Shown one piece after another: positions 1 through 8,895 of a stretch of 11,254 bases of DNA (position 1 is the first letter of the stretch; the number at the start of each line of letters is the position of its first letter). Position numbers and translations under genes: made by a program. The stretch lies in the NCBI GenBank assembly GCA_000697455.1, contig JNET01034270.1, positions 1-11,254 on the forward strand. The letters are read 5' to 3'. The notes under the pieces were generated by a model that ran no database searches, was not told the origin of the DNA, and saw only the letters and a program-made list of their open reading frames with translations. The DNA is from Basidiobolus heterosporus B8920. Its lineage: Eukaryota; Basidiobolomycota; Basidiobolomycetes; Basidiobolales; Basidiobolaceae.

Positions 1-41
1 GAAGCAAAGGCGCCTAGAGTCAGGAAGCTAAAGATCTTCAT
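1..41 (-). CDS. Secreted protein, N-terminal fragment running off the left edge
   Basis: Read on the minus strand, an ATG at 41 to 39 opens a frame with the residues MKIFSFLTLGAFAS before the window ends. One basic residue followed by an uninterrupted hydrophobic core and small residues is the classic shape of a secretory signal peptide. It resembles the starts of the two other secretory genes here (MKFTQIFVLVISASFSQA at 9735 and MIRFLQIVGAAALAWSVVSA at 8135). A TATAAAA element sits 56 to 62 nt upstream of the ATG, about the spacing seen at those genes, and the intervening leader is pyrimidine-rich. The mature protein is not visible, so nothing can be said about function. Only 14 codons are present, so this is an inference from composition plus promoter context rather than a firm gene call. 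Confidence 0.55.
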   Translation of the reverse strand, partial: MKIFSFLTLGAFA

Positions 42-645
42 TCGAAGGGTAGATAGAGAGAAGGATGCGATGCAGTATAAAGACACTCGCACTTCATTTT
101 ATAACGTTCGATGGACTAGAGCTACTACATCAACCCATACAGACGTCTAAAGATAGCTAAAAAATCCCATGGAATCATGTTTTTTCTCTTTTAAGCAAGT
201 TAACGGCCTATCCATAGGCTCGGCTACAGTATGGGATAGACCGAGTTGATTGAAACCACACATTTTAACGTGCGTAACTTTGATTTTCGGATTTTTGAGA
301 CTCCAATGTAACATTTAATGAAACTAGGTAACCCATTTCGAAAGGCATTTCAACATGGGTCAAGTATTCCCAACCATCGTGACCATTGGACTAATGAGTC
401 TTCTAAATATAGCGTTTCAACGAGTGATCATGATGTGCCTTAAATGGGTTCTGGTGCATGAAGATATGCTTTTATTGGATTGCGTTCCCTCGATGTGCAT
501 ATTTCCCTACCTTCCGGGTGTGGGAAGGACACTATCGTTTTTGGCCTCCACCTGACATACACATGTTTTTACAAGTAGTGCTCTAGTTGAAGTTAGTAAA
601 TATTGAATATATGGTTTATGAGATTTGCTTAGCATTGGCTAAAGT
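42..645. other. Intergenic region between two minus-strand genes
   Basis: This 604-bp stretch lies between the stop of the Ugo1-like gene and the start of the left-edge secreted gene, both on the minus strand. It should hold the Ugo1-like 3' UTR and the promoter of the secreted gene. Apart from the TATA element at 97 to 103 I see no RNA gene, repeat or conserved coding exon. A plus-strand open stretch at 355 to 555 has no recognisable domain and an irregular hydrophobic composition, and I do not call it a gene. Confidence 0.5.
97..103 (-). promoter_or_regulatory. TATA box of the left-edge secreted gene
   Basis: The minus strand reads TATAAAA here, inside GTTATAAAATG. It lies 56 to 62 nt upstream of the ATG at 41. 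The spacing is like that of the TATA elements in front of the genes starting at 8135 and 9735. A role as core promoter is inferred from position. Confidence 0.5.
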
Positions 646-2224
646 TCACCACTCATCTTCATCTTTAGTGCCGCCAATGACGTTGTTTGCAAAGACAACT
701 AGATGTCCGGTAAATCTCATACTGCTTCCGCGATATAGGCCCTGTACCCCCCAGCGTTGCCACCAGCTTTTTTTGGTGGTAACTGAGTGAGCATTTCCAA
801 TGGGATCTGATACCCTCTTGCGTCTTGGTGAGCGCCCATTCTTGCTTTTTTTGTTGTACTTGGTTCGGCTACCTCCCTCTTCAGTGATGATGCGGTATGC
901 ACAATCAACAACACCGTAATAGGGAGTTGGTCTTGTGCCGACTATAGTAGTTAAACGTTTGCCTGGGTGGCTCTGTATTTGGCATTGAAGTCGCTTACGA
1001 ATGGTATCCACTGGCATGGTAACTATCAGCTGTAATGTGCGTAAGCCCAACTCAGCTAAACTATACAGTAAGGGCGAGTCGCCAGGGGACAGATTAAGGA
1101 AGCGATCGATCACTAATGGAATAGTATTTCCGATCAAAGGTGTCAAACCATGGTAGAGGATTGTAGGGAAAAGATTGTAAGACCAGTAGAACGTTGCTAG
1201 CCCTTCCTCTTGAATGATTGTTTTTAATGCATGAAAGAATCCACGGTATTTTTTGTACTGCGGAGATGAACTCTGGACAATCAATCTAGTATTTAGAGAG
1301 CCTATTTAGACGCTGTGTACTAGGGTAGTAGTCAAGAAAGTATATATACCTGGTTCGAACGATCTCTAGAGGACTCAGAATGATCCCGGTAACAATATGG
1401 CTACTTACCATGGTTACAACATTTGGAAGTGCTCTCTCCAGATGTACTAAGGGTATGGTGTCATCATATAAATCAAACGCATCGTTAAGCACGGCTTCAA
1501 TAGAAGGCTGAAGGAATATTTGTCCCATATCGTGAATCCAATTAGTAAATTGCCCTTAAAGATAACTTTAGTTTGATGGTCTGAATCGAGGTAGAGCACT
1601 TAACAAAACCTTTCCAAAGCGACAGCCATCCCTCAGTCGGATGTCTCGCTAGAGTTTGCAACGAATCCCAGACACCAGTTTCAAGGGGTGGAAGTGCATA
1701 TGGTTGGCTCTCATTTAGTGAACCTCTGGATTGAGCGTCATAGCTGAGATTTACGTTATAAAACTCAGGGTCATCTGAGTCTTCATTCTATTTGTTAACA
1801 TTCCATGTCAGTAAGGTCCTAAAGGCTTAATGCTGTGGTAGAACATTACTGAGATGCGTGTTGTTGGCTTTACCTCTAGTGGTTGTCCCTCTTCCAGGGA
1901 GGCTTTAAAGACATGCTCCTCACTAGGTAAATATTGAACCTGAAGTAGGGTCTCACCAACAGCGAAAGGAAATATAAGGCCTGTGGTTAAGTAACGAATT
2001 CCTGCATATGTGGAGAATTCCTTTATAGTAAGTTTGTCGTCAAAATCCAAGGTTTTCAGATCAGCTAAATTGCCTAGGTACGTTTTATTTGTCTGCGCTA
2101 AGTGAAAAGTATCTTCACGAGATTCTAGGGGAACCTTGTGTGCATAAGGACGATACTTATTTTCTGGAGAAGGCATATAGGAATTAGAATTTCGTGAACG
2201 ATTTAAATTTGCGGTGTCTGCCAT
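646..2224 (-). CDS. ugo1: Ugo1-like mitochondrial outer-membrane carrier homologue (SLC25A46 family)
   Basis: A mitochondrial carrier-fold protein of 465 residues. Exons (minus): 2224-1850, 1787-1610, 1554-1350, 1285-646, separated by introns of 62, 55 and 64 nt. All joins keep frame, and intron 1 has a good TTACTGAC branch site. The start is the ATG at 2224, because the open frame further upstream has no ATG. Two carrier signatures are visible: P-L-E-I-V-R at about residues 246-251 and P-V-D-T-I-R at 344-349. The N-terminal repeat is degenerate, as in Ugo1, and the first ~70 residues are polar and serine/asparagine-rich. In yeast, Ugo1 sits in the mitochondrial outer membrane, binds Fzo1 and Mgm1, and acts in fusion rather than transport; the same role here is inferred from family. 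Unusual: a basic insert (about residues 393-428) before the last helix, GLYRGSSMRF. A generic carrier is the alternative, but the single-motif pattern and long N-terminus favour Ugo1. Confidence 0.8.
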
Positions 2225-2564
2225 GCTATTTGGCTCCACTGGCGGACAGTTGCCCAAAGACAGATGAAGTAGAAATTAGCTGGTGTGACCGATTTTTACG
2301 AAATCAAGCTCAGTAAGATTTTTTATGCGAATGAATGTCTACGGAATATGGGATGCATTGGTTATGGGTTATTTCGATTAAACTGCCTAAACTGTAGATA
2401 AAGTTTATGTGAATTAGCTCGGATTCTTCAATATAGATCTACAAGAATATACTGCAATATACTATTCAGAACATCATTCTCTTTAGTACGAAATTTCACC
2501 CTCTAATTGCTTATCCTTTTTGCAACTGTAACTCGTACCTCTTACTAAAACTCCTCTTGCAAAG
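2225..2564. promoter_or_regulatory. Shared divergent promoter region, Ugo1-like and PPP4R1-like genes
   Basis: The two start codons face away from each other across 340 bp, so both promoters and both 5' UTRs must fit here. The stretch is AT-rich, and no clear TATA box stands at a suitable distance from either ATG. On the PPP4R1 side the last 50 bases are pyrimidine-rich, ending CTCCTCTTGCAAAG before the ATG. That is consistent with TATA-less housekeeping promoters. No repeat or RNA gene is seen. Confidence 0.5.
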
Positions 2565-5500
2565 ATGGCAGGTGAGTATCCGTTATTGTTACTTTTTCCT
2601 GTTGCCGTAGCTTCTCTCGTGTGTCACATTTGAGATACTAAATCACCTCCGTGCTCTAATCCAGATCTTGGCCTATATGATGTTTTGGATCAGGAATTCG
2701 ATTCTGAAGTACTCACGGAGCAGTTAGAGTCTCCAGAAGGTTCGTCTCAATGCGATTTCTTTACGTTCCCTAACAGAGACTATTGCGAATCTTGCTTGCT
2801 CACATTCCCTTCTTGATGGTCTGATATAGCTTCTGACGAAGAATTGAGTGATGAATCCGAGCCAAAATATTCTCCCCTCGAGAAAGTGTTTCTTTACTCG
2901 AAAAGTGACCTCACTGCCCATCGGTAAATTAAATACCTTATGCGTCTTAACCCTTCAATCAACTGATAGTTCTGTTTGTTAAAAAGAATTTGGATTGCCA
3001 AAGAGCTACCAGACCTTGTCCGTGAGATTGATGCCCAAGAAGCAATTGAATATGTCATTCCACTTTTGTATGAGCTTGGAAGTGATGACGGTACGCTTAC
3101 TGCACTCCTGTTTCCATTACTGTTGCTGCTTAGTTTGACGATTTACTTTCAACTGTTTGAAATTTCCAGAGGACAAAGTTCGAGAAATATTTGCAGAGAA
3201 TTTAGATACAATTTTAATGTATTTTTACGAGGTCAGAGTTGTTGTATGCGTCAATGAGTCGGATAATTGCTGATTTGGTTACATTAGACTTGCCCACCCA
3301 GTACATCAGGAGAATCTACCGAAGCGAATCAATTGTCACCCAACTCTTTTTCGCTTCTTTTACGCACCTTGATCCTGGAATGGAACAGCGTAATTGCCTC
3401 TGCTGCTCAAAAGTGTATCGTCTCTCTCGCAAAGCAACTGGACAAAGATCTTGTTGATCAAGAAATCATCTACGGCATCCTCATCCAACTCGGAAATGGT
3501 GAGGGATGCCTACGAGTCGAAGAGAAAGATCAAGGCAAAGCAGCCATGCTCAAGGTACATCCAAGCTTTGTTCGATCAACTCATTGTAACGACTACTTAA
3601 TGAATTGGATTTTTTGTAGACAATGGCAATCTTGGCTGAGGTTGTAGATCTAGACTCTGTCATTGATATATTTATTCCAACAATGTCACGAGTGGTCAAT
3701 GACCCCACATTTGGTGTTCGTAAAGTAAGTTGTTTTCCTTGAAATCAAAGAACCCGATTTAATCCAAACGCCCTGTCCTTTAGGAAATCCCTGCAGTGAT
3801 CAGCGCTGTCATTAAGGTGGTTCCTGATGAACTAGCAGTTGAAGCCTTGGTATTTGCTTTCTTTTATTTTATTGTATTGCAAGCATCTTATATAGGCGTG
3901 TTTAGTTGCCGTTGTTCGAACAATTGGCTAGTGATGATATATGGCAGGTTCGCAAATCATGTGCCCTTGCCTTACCGGAAATTTGCGCTTCTGTCCCAGC
4001 TTCAGCCCGTTTGGAGAGATGTATACCTATATTCGAGACTATGGCTACGGATGTTAGTCGATGGGTGCAAACGTGTGCTGAGGATGGTTTAGGGAAACTA
4101 ATCGCCATATTTGATGGTCAAGAGGTTAGTGTTTCGATTTGTGTTGCCATTTGTTTCTTCCAAAACTCCCTTTTCTAATCGACAGCTTGAAGGTACCTGA
4201 AGCTCTCATTGATAAATACATGTCTATGTTTCCATCATCAAATAAAAACTCGATCCGTGACCCCGACAGAACACTCAGATGTGCCTACAATTTCCCAGGT
4301 ACCGCCTAACTCTACCGCCATATTAAATGCATAACTGTCCAAACCTTGTTTAACCGAGTCCCCTTCCTTGATTAGCTGTGTTAATGACTCTCGGCCCTAG
4401 CAAGTGGCCAGAGCTTGCGGAGGATTACATTGCTCTCTGTAGGGACACTCAGGTAAGTCCAATATTGGTAGTCTATATGATCGCGGAAGGGTAACCAAAG
4501 AATTATTGATAGTTGAGTGTGCGTCGAACGCTAGCTTACTCTCTCCACGAAATTGCGAAGCTACTAAAGGGGAATTCAGATGCATGTGACCGACAACTAG
4601 CACCCCTCTTTGGGTTCTTCATGATGGACACTGACGAGGTACTCTGAATTTCGCCTCATTTCTCGGTTCTTATCTTTAATGTCTGTTGTACTTTAGATAC
4701 GAATTGGTATTCTACAGAATGCATCCGTTTTCCTTGAATGCTTGAGTCCACCCACACGAGAGATGTATCTGACAGTATTAGAGGATATTTGGGAGAGTGA
4801 ATCTCGGAATTGGAGAATTCGTGAACATGTTGCACAGTTCGTATCGCTTCTTTTCAATATATCTTTTAGCAGGCACTCAAAACTGTGATCATTAGACAAC
4901 TACCTGCTCTGTGCAATATTTATCCCGATACAACTGTTGTGGAAGTCATCCTGCCCATCACTGTCAAATGCCTGAACGACCCAGTCTCTCGTGTTAGAGA
5001 AACAGCAGTCTCTACTGTAAAGAAATATTCACTCGTCTTGAACGTGTTGCATGATGCTTACTTTTGATGGTTCGATTTTAGCTGCCCATCATTTACACAA
5101 AATCCAAAGATGACCTTGAGCTCTCTTCAAAGGTTTTCGAGGCAATTCTCAAGCTCGGACTGGCCTCCTCTTTTCGGGACAGAATGATGTACGTAGTAGT
5201 AACTAGAGCAGTAACTGGATTCTAACTCATTGACAACCAAAATCACCTCTAAACACCATAGATTTGTTCAAGCTTGTCAAGCCTTGCTAGAGATTAGTGA
5301 AATGGATTTAAACAAGTTTGGTGAAGTTTTGATGCCTGTCCTCTATCAGCTAAGCAGCGATAAGGTGGTCAATGTCAGGCTTTTGGTTGCACAGACCACA
5401 AAGTTGCTGATTACTTATACTTATGGTATTTCCTCTTTCCCCTTTACTCTTTCTCTCGTTATGAATTTCGATTCATACTGTCCATTTAGAGAGTGACAGG

Positions 5501-5974
5501 CCGGAGAGTTCTCCCAAATTTCAAGAACAGTTGGATGGTTTGGTTGCTCGGTTGAGCAATGATACCGACCCTGAAATTAAATCTTTGCTGTCCGAATCAC
5601 TTCTTCACCCACGTTTCAGCCATATTGTGATCAAGGAAAATTCCGTCCAAGGTGAGGTTAACTGTGCGATCCCGCCAACCTCTGGCACATATTCAAATGG
5701 AGATCTTCCAACGAATCCAAGCTCGAAACCAGAAACAGAAGATCAGATCAAAGACGTTGCTAAGCAGACCGAGAGTATCAGAATCTCGGAGCCTGTCAAA
5801 ATCACCCGCGTTGTGTCCGCCTCGAACGATTCTAAACCTCTCGATTTAATAGACTCTGAGTCTTATAACAATAACGAGCATCTCTCCAACATCAATGGAG
5901 CTCCCCTTAGCAATTCATCGGACTCTACTATAATTACACCCAACGGCATTTCTCAAGTGGACTTGGAAGATTGA
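2565..5974 (+). CDS. PPP4R1-like HEAT-repeat regulatory subunit of protein phosphatase 4
   Basis: A 774-residue protein from 17 exons: 2565-2571, 2665-2739, 2830-2923, 2987-3090, 3170-3231, 3288-3554, 3620-3724, 3784-3849, 3906-4124, 4193-4298, 4376-4452, 4513-4638, 4697-4836, 4896-5016, 5082-5188, 5262-5425, 5490-5974. All joins are GT-AG and in frame (2325 nt). Order: a short acidic N-terminus; YSPLEKVFLYSKSDLTAHR (about 41-59), matching the start of the helical repeats; HEAT repeats to about 655, including SDDIWQVRKSCA (269-280) and DVSRWVQ (309-315), then PEALIDKYMSM, VRRTLAYSLHEIA and SRNWRIREHVAQ; and a polar Ser/Asn/Asp-rich tail. These blocks follow human PPP4R1 in order, from memory of that protein; the long acidic insert of the animal protein is lacking. 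PPP4R1 scaffolds the PP4 catalytic subunit and helps select substrates; that role here is inferred. Exon 2/3 and 13/14 junctions use GTTCGT donors and are the least certain. Confidence 0.88.
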
Positions 5975-6404
5975 CTTTTCAGGCATGGCGAAGTCGCATA
6001 TTGACGATCATTCTTATATACGTTGACAGTAATCTATTATGTAAACCAACCCTACACATCTTCCTTGGGTTCGGCTCTTTTTCCTTCTTTACTAGACAAA
6101 TGCTTGATTCGCTAAAAGGAGATTAGGGCTCGATTGTGTATTTTTGTCTTCTTCGTCAATCACGTTTTGTTCAATACCACTCGATTTCACCTATTTTTCT
6201 CTATCCCTTTTGTTAGATAAAATTATGAAATGATATTTGCTTCCACAGATTGTTTATAGTTTTACATTAAAGATGGATTAGACCCAATCAGTACTGGTAT
6301 CTTTGGCTATGCCTAGAGGTGGGTCAAGGAGAGGGCCAGGAATCGTACAATGTTTATGTGGTAGTACAAAATCAAGTCTGCCCTATCAAAGCAGTAGTGC
6401 GAAA
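5975..6404. other. Convergent 3' intergenic region
   Basis: This 430-bp stretch lies between the stop codons of two genes reading toward each other, so it should hold both 3' UTRs and poly(A) sites. It is rich in T runs and AT stretches (for example around 6185-6240) but has no clear canonical AATAAA close behind either stop. No additional open frame, RNA gene or repeat is evident. Confidence 0.5.
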
Positions 6405-7442
6405 CTAAAGTTTACCTTGAAGCTTCGGTGTAGGCTTTGGAGGAATCACATCTTGGCATAAAAATTGGGCGACAGGAGCCCAAAGGTTGTCTCGGACTTC
6501 GTTGATTCTACCAAAGAAAAATCCCATATGGCCAACGGATTTCAATCCTACATCCTGTGGCTTTAGCCTCCAATGTATCACATTAGATCCGGTAAAGAAT
6601 TCATAAAAACTCGTAAACGCGCGTTCTGTGGCATACGCATCATCGGTAAATGAAATACCTAAGATGGGCTTTCGGAAACGATCAAAGATTTGTCTCCACT
6701 CAGGATTTTTATCACAGAAATACCCGGGATACTCTGACCATGTGGACCATTCATTCATGACTCCTTTAGGGAGATCTTCCATGACTCCTAGTTTTTTTCC
6801 TGGGAAGTAACCGTACCATTTTGTGAGCCAAGCGCCAGAGTATTTCATTTGAAAAGTACTCTTAAATCCTGGGCGATATCCGTAATAAGCATTATTCGAA
6901 GATACAAACACATTTCGAGTAACGAGATGCCCGTTAGGTGCTAAAGGAATTATTTGAGCACCAACACTATGACCAACATATACCAACGGTAACTCTGGAT
7001 ATGCTGTGTGCATATAGTCTAGAACACCAGGTAAGTCAAGGAACCCCCAATCTGAGATAGTTGCCTCGAATCCAACTAAAGGATGTTGTTTGCTAGAGTT
7101 GGTTACAGGTAAACACAGAAGAATTAATTGTTGCTGCTTCCCTTCTTTCGATAGCTAGTATACATAAGCAGGAATTTACCTGTTTTTAGAGTTAGGAGGA
7201 AGCGAATCGCCTACACCTCGATAGTCATAGGTGATAACTGCACAGTCAAAATTGGTGACTAGATACTCACAAAAGGAGGCATAGAACTTTCGCAACACAG
7301 CAGTAGCAGAACTGATAACCACCGCAGTTTTAGCGAGCGGAAGCTCACTTTCTGAGCCAGCATTGGGCGTAAACAAAGTTGCGTGTAAGGGAAATCCGTC
7401 CCCAGCTTTGATTATGATATCAACACCTTTCTTATTGTCCAT
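6405..7442 (-). CDS. Alpha/beta hydrolase, bacterial-type COG4757-like family
   Basis: A 316-residue alpha/beta-fold hydrolase from two exons (7442-7180 and 7092-6405, minus) with an 87-nt intron beginning GTAAAT and ending CTCTAG. The ATG at 7442 lies in a strong context (gccATGg). The frame continues upstream only without an ATG. Catalytic triad: Ser130 in GHSVGAQ (nucleophile elbow), an Asp at 238 or 239 in SFTDDAYAT, and His276 in SVGHMGFFF. The strand TYDYRGVGDS (71-80) and the segment GYFPGKKLGVMEDLPKGVM also match the family of uncharacterised bacterial hydrolases grouped as COG4757. There is no signal peptide, so it is probably cytosolic. Substrate is unknown; the family is predicted from fold only. 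A GTAAAC donor-like site lies just before the stop, so a further short 3' exon is possible. It is convergent with the PPP4R1-like gene and divergent from the GPI-protein gene, with no functional link evident. Confidence 0.85.
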
Positions 7443-7801
7443 GGCTGTTAACAGAGAAAACCCAAGCCATCTATAAATGCCTAATGACAACCCTCAGTAT
7501 CTATCATATGTTGAAGTATTGGTCATCCTAAACTCTATGATTGGACAGGATACAATTCACATGAATAACTCACAATCAAGCGTAACTCAAGTCAATATGC
7601 GAGTTTCAAATCCAAAGCCCCTAACCCACACTGTCGCCATAATCCCTGATGAATAGTCACAACGGACCACGAAGATGACTGCTTTACTGGTCCAGTGGTA
7701 AACATAACATACATGAGATTATTGGTCAAAACACACAAATTTCTTTAACCTCAGGATAAATTAAGTCCCGAATTACTTGATGATTGGAGATGGAAATTTT
7801 C

Positions 7802-7823
7802 ATGGTGTTTTTATGGTGTTTTT
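7802..7823. repeat. Two tandem copies of an 11-bp unit, ATGGTGTTTTT
   Basis: The unit ATGGTGTTTTT occurs twice back to back and is followed by ACCATG, which is complementary to the start of the unit preceded by C (CATGGT). A related TTTTTGTGAG follows. This could be replication slippage or a protein-binding repeat upstream of the GPI-protein gene; the sequence does not decide. Confidence 0.6.
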
Positions 7824-8079
7824 ACCATGTTTTTGTGAGATTTCGGACTAGCCATCCATCAAAATGGAGTAAAAGGTAATGATATATACACAATAATATA
7901 ATCGAAGAAAATGGCAAAATCCACCATTTAATTCCCTTATCAAGCTTGAAGCGGAAGCTCGATCTCTTTAGAACGGGGCTTGATATGTTTGTCTAAACTG
8001 CTTTCCAATTCAAGCTTTTGTTCGAGAATTCCATAGAAATATTCCTAGCTAGGGAAGAAAAAAATTACCGTGACAAAGG

Positions 8080-8088
8080 TATATATAG
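8080..8088 (+). promoter_or_regulatory. TATA box of the GPI-anchored protein gene
   Basis: The sequence GTATATATAG lies about 47 to 55 nt upstream of the ATG at 8135. This is the expected place for a fungal TATA element serving a highly expressed surface-protein gene. The element is assigned by motif and distance only. Confidence 0.5.
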
Positions 8089-8134
8089 TTTATGAGGACA
8101 AGGAAAGCAACTCGGAAATAGATTCACTAGCAAA

Positions 8135-8797
8135 ATGATCCGCTTTCTACAAATCGTTGGAGCCGCTGCCTTAGCATGGAGTGTTGTCTCAGCTGATTAC
8201 AAGATCACCAGTCCTGAAGATGTTACTTGGAGAGCTGGCACTTCACATCAAATTACATGGTTAGTAGGTTAAAGGTTTTCTAGTAATGATAGGCCTTTGC
8301 TAACGTTGCATATAACTTTCAGGAAAGTCAATGGTACAGCTCCAGAGCTTTTTAGCATATATCTGATGTACGGAAAGAAGACTGCACTCCAAACCATCGG
8401 CCGAATTGCCGACGAAATTGAATCCAGCAAAGAGGTCTATCCTTGGTGGATTAATGCCACAACTCCAGCTGGTTCTGAATATGCCATTAGAATCGGAGAC
8501 GGACCTGATGCCAAGTACAGCCATTATTTCACCATCTCCAATCCTGGTCATGGAAGTTTGACTTCTTACGTCAACGAACCTACAGCCAAGACTGAATCTT
8601 CTACTTCTACCACCTCCGCCTCTACTTCATCCTCTAAATCTTCAACTACCCATGAAACCAAGCCTAAGAAGGACTCTGACTCCAAGGGTGGCTCCGACGA
8701 AACTAAGGATGATAGCAAGCATAAGAACAGTGGTTTCCACATTAGCGCTGGTCTTCTCGGTGCAGCAGGAGTTCTTACTTCCGCCCTCCTGATGTAA
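8135..8797 (+). CDS. Ser/Thr-rich GPI-anchored surface protein, Kre9/Knh1-like domain
   Basis: A 199-residue protein from two exons (8135-8259 and 8323-8797). The 63-nt intron has a GTTAGT donor, a GCTAACG branch site and a TTCAG acceptor, and it splits the Trp codon of ITW-K. A signal peptide covers residues 1-20 (cleavage after VSA). Next comes an Ig-like N-terminal domain of the 'Ser-Thr-rich GPI-anchored membrane family' (about 21-117), shown by ITSPEDVTWRAGTSHQITW, by the repeated-strand pattern ending in YSHYFTISNPG, and by N-glycosylation sequons at Asn45 and Asn86. Residues 124-180 are a Ser/Thr then Lys/Asp-rich stalk, and 181-199 a hydrophobic GPI-attachment signal, with Asn177, Ser178 or Gly179 as likely attachment sites. 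Proteins of this family sit in the plasma membrane or cell wall, and relatives Kre9/Knh1 act in beta-1,6-glucan assembly. That specific role is not established for this short form. A near-identical paralog follows. Confidence 0.88.
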
Positions 8798-8838
8798 AAA
8801 GTAGACATTTTCATGATATTATAGATCGAATTTTTAAT

Positions 8839-8844
8839 AATAAA
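8839..8844 (+). terminator. Poly(A) signal AATAAA of the first GPI gene
   Basis: A canonical AATAAA starts 41 nt after the stop codon, within a 3' flank that is similar to the flank of the second GPI gene. The matching signal of the paralog sits at the same distance from its stop. Confidence 0.55.
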
Positions 8845-8895
8845 CAATTAGTGCAATCATTAATATTCTGGCTGATGTTTGTGGAATACGTGATA

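Larger units (their letters stand above)
7443..8134. promoter_or_regulatory. Divergent promoter region, hydrolase and GPI-protein genes
   Basis: This 692-bp stretch lies between two start codons facing away from each other and carries both promoters. The right end has a TATA element close to the GPI-protein start. The hydrolase ATG is preceded on its strand by TTAACAG, which could be the acceptor of a 5' UTR intron. An 11-bp tandem repeat lies at 7802 to 7823. No coding exon or RNA gene is recognised. Confidence 0.5.

Noticed and set aside
1-150. Plus-strand open frame of 49 codons from the left edge (Arg/Lys-rich)
   Set aside because: The minus strand carries a signal peptide start and TATA box over the same bases, and the plus-strand product has no recognisable features.
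355-555. Plus-strand 66-codon frame starting MGQVFPTIV
   Set aside because: No domain, irregular mix of hydrophobic and Cys/Met residues, no TATA or intron signals; more likely non-coding sequence downstream of the Ugo1-like gene.
2225-2257. Eleven-residue N-terminal extension of the Ugo1-like protein
   Set aside because: It would require a TTG start; the first ATG in frame is at 2224 and has a purine at -3.
2724-2921. Minus-strand frame of 65 codons
   Set aside because: It is the reverse of exons 2 and 3 of the PPP4R1-like gene and starts at no supported promoter.
7443-7490. Sixteen-residue extension of the hydrolase
   Set aside because: It starts at TTG, and the ATG at 7442 has a near-ideal context and matches the family's start.
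8300-8847. Two minus-strand frames over the GPI-protein gene
   Set aside because: Both are antisense shadows of the Ser/Thr-rich coding sequence; the Glu/Val-rich product mirrors Ser codon runs.
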